From NCBI RefSeq assembly GCF_026340255.1, contig NZ_JAPEPJ010000001.1, positions 2,225,001 through 2,289,000 on the forward strand: DNA of 64,000 nt. Direction: 5' to 3'. Below are positions 17,657 through 25,886 of this stretch, in pieces. This DNA comes from Streptomyces sp. NBC_01408. GTDB taxonomy: Bacteria > Actinomycetota > Actinomycetes > Streptomycetales > Streptomycetaceae. A program made the translations under genes and the position numbers. Below the pieces are notes generated by a model. The model worked only from the letters and a program-made list of their open reading frames with translations. It was not told the DNA's origin and searched no databases. Position 1 is the stretch's first letter. Each line of letters starts with the position of its first letter.

Positions 17657-18222
17657 CAGAGCCCCTCCAGCAGCGAGCGGCGCTTCACGCCGTTGAACGA
17701 CTGCTCGATCTCGGCATTGGTCTTGTTGTAGTCCCGGGCTCCGGCGCGCAGGCTCTCGGCGATGTGCGCCAGCCAGCCCGCGACGGTTCCGGCCTGCCGC
17801 TCCCACTGCGTGTGCGCCGTACGGATGCTCTTGGCCGACTCCCAGCCCACCATCGCGGCGACCGCCGCCTGGGCGGGCTCCTCCAGCGCGGCCGCCGGCT
17901 TGGTGAAGGCGGTGTGGATCTCGTCCGCCTGGCCCGCCGCCTTGTTGAGGATCGCGGGCTCGATCCTGAGCCGGTCCTGGGACGGGCCGCCGGGTGCGGG
18001 TGCGAAGGGCGAGCCGAGCGACGGGGGTTTCTGGAGGAAGGGCGACGAGGGCTGCTGGAAGAGGGGCGGGCCGGGCTGCGGCAGGAGCGGCGTCAGCGGG
18101 TCCCGGTAGCTGTCCGCGGGAGGGGCCTTGGTGACGCCGCCCATCCACTCGGAGTTGTGCCGTTTGAGCTCATCCGGCGTCAACGGCAACTGGGCCGGTT
18201 CGGGCAGTTTGTCGTCGGCCAT
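17656..18222 (-). CDS. WXG100-related helical partner protein
   Basis: Start ATG 18222 gives 188 residues. The first 90 are Pro-rich and disordered (LLPQPGPPLFQQP). The last 95 form two long helices with Ala/Gln-rich heptads and a VGWES turn in place of WXG. This is the usual partner architecture for ESX-like pairs. It is encoded directly upstream of, and overlapping, the larger WXG protein. Confidence 0.7.
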   Translation of the reverse strand: MADDKLPEPAQLPLTPDELKRHNSEWMGGVTKAPPADSYRDPLTPLLPQPGPPLFQQPSSPFLQKPPSLGSPFAPAPGGPSQDRLRIEPAILNKAAGQADEIHTAFTKPAAALEEPAQAAVAAMVGWESAKSIRTAHTQWERQAGTVAGWLAHIAESLRAGARDYNKTNAEIEQSFNGVKRRSLLEGL

Positions 18223-18310
18223 GCGTGGATCCCCCTGTGCGCGAACGCGAATACGAACACATTTGCGTCCGTACTTTAGTCGAGTGGTCCGGAGGACCGA
18301 GAATGGGTCC

Positions 18311-19654
18311 ATGGCGATCAGCGGTGCGAGCGATCAGGCGACGGCGCAGGCGTGGGCGGCCCTCGGTGGGGCGGCCGAGGCGGTCGGGCGAGTGCGGTAC
18401 GGCGGGGCCGGCGGGCTCGGCGAAGGGCCCCTTCCTGTACGGGAATTGGCGCGGGCGACGGTGGGTGCGTGCGCCCTGGCGGCGGCGGAGCTGGGCGCGG
18501 TGCGGGCCGGGGGAGACGTGGACGGCGTAGGCCCGCTCGCGGTGGACGAAGGGGCCGTGGCCACCGCGTTCGTGAGCGAGCGTCACCTGCGCGTGCAGGG
18601 GCGTGCACCGGTGAACTTCGCGCCGCTGTCCGGGTTCTGGCGGACTGCGGACGGATGGGTGCGGACGCACGCCAACTATCCGCACCACGAGGCGGCGCTC
18701 GTGCGCGCGCTGGGGCTGGGCTCGGCGACCCCGGAGGGCCTGCGGGAGGCGGTGGCCCGGTGGTCGGCCGTGGAGGTGCAGGAGCGGGCGTACGGGGAGG
18801 GCGGGCTGGCCGTCGCGGTGGCGGGGGAGTACGGGGAGCCGCAGCCGCTGGTGGAGGCCGTACGGGACTCCGGCGGGCCGGGCCGGGCGCTCGGGCCGGC
18901 TCCAGAGGGGCGGCCCGCGGCCGGGGTGCGGGTACTGGACCTGACCCGGGTCATCGCCGGACCCGTGGCCACGCGGACCCTCGGGCTGCTCGGGGCGGAC
19001 GTGCTGCGGATCGATGCGCCCGGGCTGGCGGAGGCGGACGACGCGTACGCGGACACCGGCTTCGGGAAGCGGTCGGCGCTGCTGGACCTGGGCGGCGCGG
19101 AGGACCGGGCGGTGTTCGAGGGGCTGCTGGCGGAGGCCGACGTGGTGGTCACGGGGTACCGGCCGGGCGCGCTGGAGCGGTACGGGCTCGGGGCGCGGGA
19201 CCTGCTGCGGCGCAGGCCCGGGCTGGTGGTGGCGGAGCTGTGCGCGTGGGGGTGGCAGGGGCCCTGGGCGCACCGGCGGGGGTTCGACTCGCTGGTGCAG
19301 GCGGGCTACGGGATCTCCGCGCGCTGTGCGGGCGCGGACGGCGTCCCGGGGGTGCTGCCGGCGCAGGCGCTCGACCACGGCACCGGGTACCTGGTGGCGG
19401 CCGGTGTGCTGCGGGCCCTGGCGGACGGGGGCGGGTACGCGCTGCGGTGCTCCCTGGCGGGGACGGCGTCGTGGCTGGTACGGGAGGTTCCGGCGGCGGG
19501 CCCGTCCGCCGGGCCGGGGTACTCGGCGCAGCCGTGGCTCCGGGACACGGACTCGGGGTACGGGGCGCTCCGGTACGCCGTGAGCCCCTTCGGTGACTGG
19601 GCGGCGGGTCCGTCACGGTGGGGCACGGATCGGGCCGGCTGGCTCCCGCGGTAG
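18311..19654 (+). CDS. CaiB/BaiF-type CoA-transferase family protein
   Basis: The 447-residue protein shows the family III CoA-transferase landmarks VRVLDLTRVIAGPVATRTLG, GLLGADVLRID and ADVVVTGYRPGALERYGL. It ends with a loop rich in Gly and Trp. The N-terminal 190 residues resemble a diverged second copy of the same fold, which suggests a fused or duplicated chain. It reads away from the WXG genes across an 88-base shared promoter region. The substrate is unknown. Confidence 0.82.
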   Translation: MAISGASDQATAQAWAALGGAAEAVGRVRYGGAGGLGEGPLPVRELARATVGACALAAAELGAVRAGGDVDGVGPLAVDEGAVATAFVSERHLRVQGRAPVNFAPLSGFWRTADGWVRTHANYPHHEAALVRALGLGSATPEGLREAVARWSAVEVQERAYGEGGLAVAVAGEYGEPQPLVEAVRDSGGPGRALGPAPEGRPAAGVRVLDLTRVIAGPVATRTLGLLGADVLRIDAPGLAEADDAYADTGFGKRSALLDLGGAEDRAVFEGLLAEADVVVTGYRPGALERYGLGARDLLRRRPGLVVAELCAWGWQGPWAHRRGFDSLVQAGYGISARCAGADGVPGVLPAQALDHGTGYLVAAGVLRALADGGGYALRCSLAGTASWLVREVPAAGPSAGPGYSAQPWLRDTDSGYGALRYAVSPFGDWAAGPSRWGTDRAGWLPR

Positions 19655-19892
19655 GCCCCTGCGGGCCCGCTGCCGGGGCTCCGCCGCAGGGGCTCCGCCC
19701 TCGGATCCTGCGCCTCGAACTCCCCCCGACTCCGTCCGGGGGATCGCCTGGCGGGGCTGGAGGGTGCGGCGCCGCCGCGGGGGCTCCGCCCCCGGGCCCC
19801 CGCGCCTCAAACGCCGGCGGGGCTGAAGATCGCCGTCGGCGGGGCTGGAGGGTGCGGCGGGGCTGGATTGGGCTCGGCTGTCGACGGGTGCT
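19655..19892. repeat. Intergenic region with REP-like palindromic repeats
   Basis: The 238 bases hold no gene. Two related GC-rich units occur. The clearer one (19779-19825) reads GGGGCTCCGCCCC, then GCGCCTCAAACGCCGGCGG followed by GGCTG. The same unit recurs at about 23618-23669, 53581-53627 and, inverted, 53977-54023. It probably acts as a terminator for the convergent genes. Confidence 0.75.
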
Positions 19893-20393
19893 TCAAGAAG
19901 GGGAGTGGAGCGGCTTTGCCATGCAGCGGCTGGAGTCGTGGAAGCGGTAGTAGCCGAACTTCGGGGCCGCCGTGTAGCCCGTGGAGGAGTAGAGGGCTAT
20001 CGCCTCGGGCTGCTGGTCGCCCGTCTCCAGGACCATGCGCAGCCGGCCCGCCGCGCGGGCGTCCTGCTCCAGCTCCGCCAGGATCCGGCGGGCCAGGCCG
20101 AGGCCGCGCGCCTCGGGTATGACGTACATGCGCTTCAGCTCGGCGTCGCCGTCCGCGTAGCCCTCGTCGTTCTCGTCCTGGCTGCGCCAGCCGCCGGTGG
20201 CGACCGGCGCGCCCGTGGCGTCGTACGCGATCAGGTAGAGGCCCCGCGGCGGGGCGAACATCGACGGGTCGAGGAAGGTGAGATCGCCCTCACCCCCGTA
20301 CCGCGCCTCGTACTCCAGCTGGACCTGGTCGTTGAGTTTCGCCGCGTCCGGGTGGTCGTACGGCACGGGGCGGAGCTGGATCGCGTGAGACAT
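19893..20393 (-). CDS. GNAT-family N-acetyltransferase
   Basis: The 166-residue protein has the GNAT core: ELKRMYVIPEARGLGLARRIL (acetyl-CoA pyrophosphate loop, R-G-L-G-L-A) followed by LRMVLETG and AIALYSSTGY. The substrate cannot be inferred. It is divergent from exonuclease III with a 38-base gap. Confidence 0.88.
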   Translation of the reverse strand: MSHAIQLRPVPYDHPDAAKLNDQVQLEYEARYGGEGDLTFLDPSMFAPPRGLYLIAYDATGAPVATGGWRSQDENDEGYADGDAELKRMYVIPEARGLGLARRILAELEQDARAAGRLRMVLETGDQQPEAIALYSSTGYTAAPKFGYYRFHDSSRCMAKPLHSPS

Positions 20394-20431
20394 CCAGACA
20401 TCGTACGGAACCCTCCGGTTATGGTGCTCGG

Positions 20432-21241
20432 ATGCTCACTGTGACCTCCGTGAATGTGAATGGGATCCGCGCCGCCGCCAAGAAGGGCTTCGGGGCGTGG
20501 CTCGAGGGATCCGACGCCGACGTGGTCTGCCTCCAGGAGGTACGGGCCGAGGAAGGGCAGATCCCGGAGGAGGTCAGGCAGCCCGAGGGCTGGCACACCG
20601 TCTTCGCTCCGGCCGCCGCGAAGGGCCGGGCCGGGGTCGCGCTGTACACGCGCAGGGCGCCGGAGGCGGTGCGGATCGGGTTCGGCAGCGACGAGTTCGA
20701 CGCCGCCGGCCGGTACATCGAGGCGGACCTTCCTGGTGTGACCGTCGCCAGCCTCTACCTGCCCTCCGGGGAGGCCGGGACCGAGAAGCAGGACGAGAAG
20801 TACCGGTTCATGGCGGAGTTCCTGCCCTACCTGCGCGAGCTGCGGGTGCGGGCCGCCGCGGACGGCCGGGAGGTCGTGGTCTGCGGCGACTGGAACATCT
20901 GCCACGAGGAAGCCGACCTCAAGAACTGGAAGACCAACCGCAAGAACGCCGGCTTCCTCCCCGAGGAGCGGGAGTGGCTCGGCCAGGTCTACGACGGGGC
21001 GGGCGCCGGGTACGTCGACGTCGTGCGGACCCTGCACCCCGACACGGAGGGGCCGTACTCCTGGTGGTCCTACCGGGGCCGGGCCTTCGACAACGACGCC
21101 GGCTGGCGGATCGACCTCCAGGTCGCCACCCCGGGGCTGGCGGGGAAGGCCGTGAAGGCCTTCGTCGAGCGGGCCGAGACGCACCCGGAGCGGTGGTCCG
21201 ACCACGCGCCGGTGACGGTCGTCTACGAACTCGGTGCGTGA
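20432..21241 (+). CDS. xth: Exodeoxyribonuclease III
   Basis: The 269-residue protein has the endonuclease/exonuclease/phosphatase fold with LTVTSVNVNGIRAA, the metal-binding Glu in VCLQEVRA, the catalytic CGDWNICH segment and the terminal WSDHAPV. This is an AP endonuclease/3'-5' exonuclease of base-excision repair. Its end overlaps the convergent MerR-family gene by 19 bases. Confidence 0.93.
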   Translation: MLTVTSVNVNGIRAAAKKGFGAWLEGSDADVVCLQEVRAEEGQIPEEVRQPEGWHTVFAPAAAKGRAGVALYTRRAPEAVRIGFGSDEFDAAGRYIEADLPGVTVASLYLPSGEAGTEKQDEKYRFMAEFLPYLRELRVRAAADGREVVVCGDWNICHEEADLKNWKTNRKNAGFLPEEREWLGQVYDGAGAGYVDVVRTLHPDTEGPYSWWSYRGRAFDNDAGWRIDLQVATPGLAGKAVKAFVERAETHPERWSDHAPVTVVYELGA

Positions 21242-21906
21242 CCGGAGCCGGATGCCAGCAGGCGGTCCATCGCCATCGTCAGCTCGGCCTCGACCACGCT
21301 CTTGGCCAGCGGGCGCAGGCGCGGTAGGGCGTCCTCCGGGAGATGGGCCGAGATCAGCTCGGTGAACAGGGCCGCCATCGCGTCCGCGTGCTCGCGGACG
21401 CGGCGGCCCGTCTCCAGCACGGCCGAGAGCGGGACGCCCTCGCGGACCAGGGCCGAGGAGACGTCCAGCAGGCGCCTGCTGACGTGCACGATCTCGTCGC
21501 CGTCGGTGGCCAGGTAGCCGAGGTCGAGCGAGGCCGCCAGGTTCTCCGGGGTGACCTCGCCCTCGAAGTAGTCGGCCAGTGCCTCCGGGGTGAGGCGCAC
21601 CGGGGTCTCCTCCGACCAGCCGATGCCCAGCAGCTCGCCGAGCTGGCCGACGTCGCGGCCGTTCTCGAAGGCGGCGGTCAGCTCGGCGATGCCGCCCAGG
21701 GTGTGGCCGCGCTCCAGCAGGGCGGCGATGGTGCGCAGCCGGGCCAGGTGGTGGTCGTCGTACCAGGCGATGCGGCCCTCGCGGCGGGGCGGCGGGAGCA
21801 GTTTGCGCTCGCGGTAGAAGCGCAGGGTGCGCACCGGGATGCCGGCCGCCTCGGCCAGTTCCTCCGTACGGTACTCACGCACTGTCTTCGCTTCCGTCTC
21901 TTCCAC
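21223..21906 (-). CDS. MerR-family transcriptional regulator
   Basis: The 227-residue protein has an N-terminal winged helix (YRTEELAEAAGIPVRTLRFYRERKLL, written here as the MerR signature), a DDHHLARLRTIAALLERG dimerisation start and a long all-helical effector domain of about 140 residues. It is divergent from the monooxygenase operon with a palindrome between them, so it most likely controls that operon and itself. Confidence 0.9.
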   Translation of the reverse strand: MEETEAKTVREYRTEELAEAAGIPVRTLRFYRERKLLPPPRREGRIAWYDDHHLARLRTIAALLERGHTLGGIAELTAAFENGRDVGQLGELLGIGWSEETPVRLTPEALADYFEGEVTPENLAASLDLGYLATDGDEIVHVSRRLLDVSSALVREGVPLSAVLETGRRVREHADAMAALFTELISAHLPEDALPRLRPLAKSVVEAELTMAMDRLLASGSGHAPSS

Positions 21907-21949
21907 GGGCGCAGCCTAAGCCGTACCCGCAGTAACTTTCCGGGCGTGA

Positions 21950-21970
21950 CCCCTACCCATGGGTACGGGG
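21950..21970. promoter_or_regulatory. Palindromic operator between MerR gene and monooxygenase operon
   Basis: TACCCATGGGTA (21954-21965) is a perfect 12-bp palindrome, extended by CCCC and GGGG on its flanks. It lies in the divergent promoter region, 44 bases before the regulator's start codon, and is the best candidate site for the MerR-family protein. Confidence 0.5.
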
Positions 21971-22093
21971 CTGCTCTACCCTCCCGATTGTGCCAGTGAT
22001 TGCTGGCAGTGTTTCGGCGGTATGTGTGACGCGGTGTGGCGTGGTGTGGCGTGGCTGGGACTGCGGACCAAGCGGAAGCGGAAGGCGGCGGGC

Positions 22094-23731
22094 ATGGGTG
22101 GCAAGGACGAGCGCGAGCGGCGCGAGCACGTACGAGTGGCAGTGATCGGGTCGGGATTCGGCGGGCTCGGGGCCGCCGTGCGGCTGCGGCGGGAGGGGAT
22201 CACCGACTTCGTCGTCCTGGAGCGGGCCGACTCGGTCGGCGGGACCTGGCGCGACAACAGCTATCCCGGGTGCGCCTGCGACGTCCCGTCGCACCTGTAC
22301 TCCTTCTCCTTCGCGCCCAACCCCGACTGGCCCCGGACCTTCTCGGGGCAGTCGCACATCCGGGCGTACCTGGAGCACGTCGCCGACACCTTCGGGCTGC
22401 GTCCGCACCTCCGGCTGAACTCGGACGTGCGGATGATGCGCTGGGACGCCGAGGAGCTGCGGTGGGACATCGAGACCTCCTCCGGTGAGCTGACCGCCGA
22501 CGTGGTGGTCTCGGCGACCGGGCCGCTGTCCGACCCGAAGATGCCCGAGATCCCCGGCCTCGCCCAGTTCCCCGGCAAGGTCTTCCACTCGGCGCGCTGG
22601 GACCACGACTACGACTTGTCCGGCAAGCGCGTCGCCATGATCGGCACCGGTGCCTCCGCCATCCAGATCGTGCCCGCCATCGCACCCGAGGTGGAGCACC
22701 TCACGCTCTTCCAGCGGACCCCGCCGTGGGTGATGCCGCGCACCGACCGGGCCATCTCCGCCGTGGAGCGCTGGCTCCACCGCCAGCTGCCCTTCACCCG
22801 GGCGGCGCGGCGCGGGCTGCTGTGGGGGATCCGCGAGCTCCAGGTCAGCGCCTTCACCAAGCGGCCGAACCAGCTCGGGCTCATCGAGTCGCTGGCCAAG
22901 GCCAATATGGCGCGCTCGATCAAGGACCCGGCGCTGCGCGCCAAGCTGACGCCGTCCTACCGGATCGGCTGCAAGCGGATCCTGCTCTCCAGCGAGTACT
23001 ACCCGGCGCTGGCCCGGCCCGACGTGGACCTGGTCGCCTCCGGGCTCAAGGAGATCCGGGGCTCGGTCCTGGTCGCCGCGGACGGGACCGAGACCGAGGC
23101 CGACGCGATCATCTTCGGCACCGGCTTCCACGTCACGGACATGCCGATCGCCGACCGGGTGGTGGGCGCGGAGGGCAAGACCCTCGCCGACGAGTGGAAG
23201 GACGGGATGAAGTCGCTGCGCGGGGCCACCGCGGCGGGCTTCCCCAACTGGATGACGATCATCGGGCCGAACACCGGGCTCGGGAACAGCTCGATGATCC
23301 TGATGATCGAGTCGCAGCTCAACTACATGGCGGACTACCTGCGGCAGCTGGGCGTCCTGGGCGGGCGGGCCGCGCTCTCCGCCAGGCCGTCCGCCGTGAA
23401 CCAGTGGAACCGGCAGGTGCAGGCCCGGATGGAGCGGACGGTGTGGAACACCGGCGGCTGCACCAGCTGGTACCTGGACGCGCAGGGGCGCAACACGACG
23501 GTGTGGCCGGGCACGACGGGCGAGTTCCGCCGGGAGACGCGGAGCGTCGATCTGGCGGAGTACGAGGTCGTACGGGTCCGCGAGCCCGAGCGGATCCCGG
23601 TGGCCGCCGCGGCGCCGTTGCCGGGGGCTCTGCCCCCGGACCCCCGCGCCTCAAACGCCGGCGGGGCTGGATCGGCCGCCGGCGGGGCTGGAGATGTGCG
23701 GCCCGCCGCCCAGGCGGAGGGTGCCGCGTGA
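22094..23731 (+). CDS. Baeyer-Villiger-type flavin monooxygenase
   Basis: The protein from ATG 22094 is 545 residues, with the FAD-binding GSGFGGLG loop near residue 19 and a second nucleotide loop GTGASAIQ. The Baeyer-Villiger fingerprint is FPGKVFHSARWD (FxGxxxHxxxW with D). ATG 21959 and 22022 would add an Arg/Lys-rich extension overlapping the operator, so 22094 is preferred. The last 40 residues (PPDPRASNAGGAGSAAGGAG region) are a translated REP-like repeat, unlike the rest of the protein. It is followed by an overlapping hydrolase and an SDR, a trio that recalls the mycobacterial mymA-lipR-sadH genes. Confidence 0.9.
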   Translation: MGGKDERERREHVRVAVIGSGFGGLGAAVRLRREGITDFVVLERADSVGGTWRDNSYPGCACDVPSHLYSFSFAPNPDWPRTFSGQSHIRAYLEHVADTFGLRPHLRLNSDVRMMRWDAEELRWDIETSSGELTADVVVSATGPLSDPKMPEIPGLAQFPGKVFHSARWDHDYDLSGKRVAMIGTGASAIQIVPAIAPEVEHLTLFQRTPPWVMPRTDRAISAVERWLHRQLPFTRAARRGLLWGIRELQVSAFTKRPNQLGLIESLAKANMARSIKDPALRAKLTPSYRIGCKRILLSSEYYPALARPDVDLVASGLKEIRGSVLVAADGTETEADAIIFGTGFHVTDMPIADRVVGAEGKTLADEWKDGMKSLRGATAAGFPNWMTIIGPNTGLGNSSMILMIESQLNYMADYLRQLGVLGGRAALSARPSAVNQWNRQVQARMERTVWNTGGCTSWYLDAQGRNTTVWPGTTGEFRRETRSVDLAEYEVVRVREPERIPVAAAAPLPGALPPDPRASNAGGAGSAAGGAGDVRPAAQAEGAA

Positions 23732-24654
23732 GCCGACTGATGCACGTCGCCTCCGGGCGGTACGCCCCGCCCGCCGCGCGGCGGGAGCTCGTCGCCGTCT
23801 CCGCCGACGGGGCCCGGCTGCACGCCGAGGTGCACGGCGAGGAGGGGGCGCCGGCCGTGGTGCTCGCGCACGGCTGGACCTGCTCCACCGCGTTCTGGGC
23901 CGCGCAGATACGGGACCTGGCGAAGGACCACCGGGTCATCGCCTACGACCAGCGCGGCCACGGGCGCAGCCCCGTCTCCCGTACGCACACCACCACCGCC
24001 CTCGCCGACGACCTGGTGGCCGTCCTCGGCGCCGCCCTCGCCCCCGGGGAGCGGGCCGTCGTCGCCGGGCACTCCATGGGCGGGATGACGATCATGGCCG
24101 CCGCCGGGCGGCCGGAGTTCGCCGAGCACACCGCGGCCGCCCTGCTGTGCAGCACCGGCAGCGCCCGGCTCGTCGAGGAGGCCCTGGTCCTGCCGTTGCG
24201 CGCCGGGCGGCTGCGGACCCGTGTCACCGGCGCGGTACTCGGCTCCCGCGCCCCGCTCGGACCGGTCACGCCGATCGCGCGGAAGGTGCTCAGGTACGCC
24301 ACCATGGGCGCCGGCTCCGCGCCGGACAAGGTCGAGGCCTGCGCCCGTATCGTGCACGCCTGCCCCACCGGGGTCCGCCACGCGTGGTCCCAGGTGCTGG
24401 CCGGGCTGGACCTCGACGCGGAACTGGCCCGGCTCCTCGTGCCCACCGCCGTCATCGGCGGCAAGGACGACCGGCTCACCCCCGTGGTGCACGCCCGGGG
24501 GATCGCCGCCGCCCTGCCGAACTGCGTAGGACTCACCGAGCTCACCGGCACGGGGCACATGACGCCCATCGAGGCCCCCGAGGCCGTCACGAACGCGGTG
24601 CGCGAGCTGACCGCGCTGTACCTCCCCGCCGACGAGAAGGAGAAGACGCCGTGA
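23728..24654 (+). CDS. Alpha/beta hydrolase
   Basis: GTG 23728 overlaps the monooxygenase stop. The 308-residue protein has the oxyanion HGWTCS, the nucleophile elbow GHSMGG (Ser116), Asp in GGKDDRLTP and His in GTGHMTP, a complete triad. In this operon it could hydrolyse the ester formed by the monooxygenase. The downstream SDR gene overlaps its stop by four bases. Confidence 0.9.
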   Translation: MSRLMHVASGRYAPPAARRELVAVSADGARLHAEVHGEEGAPAVVLAHGWTCSTAFWAAQIRDLAKDHRVIAYDQRGHGRSPVSRTHTTTALADDLVAVLGAALAPGERAVVAGHSMGGMTIMAAAGRPEFAEHTAAALLCSTGSARLVEEALVLPLRAGRLRTRVTGAVLGSRAPLGPVTPIARKVLRYATMGAGSAPDKVEACARIVHACPTGVRHAWSQVLAGLDLDAELARLLVPTAVIGGKDDRLTPVVHARGIAAALPNCVGLTELTGTGHMTPIEAPEAVTNAVRELTALYLPADEKEKTP

Positions 24655-25535
24655 GCACGCGCAGGAGTCTGGAAGGCCAGGTCGCCGTCGTCACCGGAGC
24701 CGCCCGCGGGGTGGGCGAGCTGCTCGCCCGCAAGCTCTCCGCGCGGGGCGCGAAGGTCGCGCTCGTCGGTCTGGAGCCGGAGGCCCTCAAGGAGGTCTCC
24801 GAGCGGCTGCACACCGACAGCGACCACTGGTACGCCGACGTCACCGACCACGAGGCCATGGCCCGGGTCGCGCAGGAGGTCAAGGAGCGGTTCGGCAAGG
24901 TCGACATAGTCGTCGCCAACGCGGGCGTGGCCTCCGGCGGGCCGTTCGCCGACTCCGACCCCGACGCCTGGCGCCGGGTCATCGAGGTCAACCTGATCGG
25001 CGGGGCCGTGACGGGACGGGCCTTCCTGCCCGTCCTGACGGAGAGCCGCGGCTACTTCCTCCAGATCGCCTCGCTCGCCGCGATCACCCCGGCGCCGATG
25101 ATGACCGCGTACTGCGCCTCCAAGTCGGGAGTCGAGGCCTTCGCCCACTGCCTGCGCGCCGAGGTCGGCCACAAGGGGGTCAAGGTCGGCGTCGGCTACC
25201 TCTCCTGGACCGACACCGACATGGTGCGCGGCGCCGACGAGAACGACGTCATGCGCGAGCTGCGCCAGCGGCTGCCATGGCCGGCGAACCGCACGTACCC
25301 GCTGGGTCCCGCGGTCGACCGGATCGTGGCGGGCATCGAGCGGCGCTCGGCGCACGTGTACGCGCAGTGGTGGCTGCGCGGGATGCAGGGCGTACGCGGG
25401 TACCTGCCGGGGATCATCGGGGCGGTCGGACAGCGCGAGATGAAGCGGTTCGAGCCCCGACTCGGCAGTGTCTCCAAGGGACTTGTGGGGGCCGGCGGGG
25501 CCGCCGACGAGCAGGAGCGGACCCGGCGCGTCTAG
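24651..25535 (+). CDS. Short-chain dehydrogenase/reductase
   Basis: The 294-residue SDR has the cofactor loop TGAARGVGE, NAG in VVANAGVA and the active-site YCASK (Tyr154, Lys158). A hydrophobic C-terminal segment and a basic tail follow. It is third in the monooxygenase-hydrolase-SDR operon and would oxidise or reduce the alcohol/ketone in the same route. Confidence 0.92.
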   Translation: MSTRRSLEGQVAVVTGAARGVGELLARKLSARGAKVALVGLEPEALKEVSERLHTDSDHWYADVTDHEAMARVAQEVKERFGKVDIVVANAGVASGGPFADSDPDAWRRVIEVNLIGGAVTGRAFLPVLTESRGYFLQIASLAAITPAPMMTAYCASKSGVEAFAHCLRAEVGHKGVKVGVGYLSWTDTDMVRGADENDVMRELRQRLPWPANRTYPLGPAVDRIVAGIERRSAHVYAQWWLRGMQGVRGYLPGIIGAVGQREMKRFEPRLGSVSKGLVGAGGAADEQERTRRV

Positions 25536-25609
25536 CCGAAATGCGGGGAATGTCGCTGCGTGCCAGGCTGGTCGGGGCCAAGCCCCGACACCCTTCCAGG
25601 AGGAACAGC

Positions 25610-25783
25610 ATGGGTCTCAAGGACCAGTTCCAGGACAAGGCGAAGCAGCTCGCCGAGCAGGCCGAGGCCAAGGCGCAGGGCGCACGGGACGAGGCCCCCG
25701 AGCGTTCCTCGCAGGCCGAGCGGGACACGGGGGCGCGGGCCGACAAGGCCCGTGACGCCTTCGACAACGGCTTCGAGGACTGA
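25610..25783 (+). CDS. Small hydrophilic helical protein
   Basis: AGGAGGAAC lies five bases before ATG 25610, a very strong ribosome binding site. The 57-residue product (MGLKDQFQDKAKQLAEQAEA, then charged repeats to DNGFED) is a single charged, Ala/Gln-rich helix like LEA-type or antitoxin-like small actinobacterial proteins. I cannot assign a function. A perfect terminator follows. Confidence 0.75.
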   Translation: MGLKDQFQDKAKQLAEQAEAKAQGARDEAPERSSQAERDTGARADKARDAFDNGFED

Positions 25784-25817
25784 CCGGGTCCGCAGTCGCA
25801 CCCGAGTTCGCCGGGAG

Positions 25818-25850
25818 GGGCCCGGTCCGCACCTGCCGCGGACCGGGCCC
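25818..25850. terminator. Strong convergent terminator
   Basis: GGGCCCGGTCCGC (25818-25830) pairs perfectly with GCGGACCGGGCCC (25838-25850) over 13 bp with a seven-base loop. It serves the small-protein gene and the convergent Tricorn-like gene. Confidence 0.8.
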
Positions 25851-25886
25851 TTCCGTGCGTCTGCGTTTCCGCGCGCCCGCGTCCCG

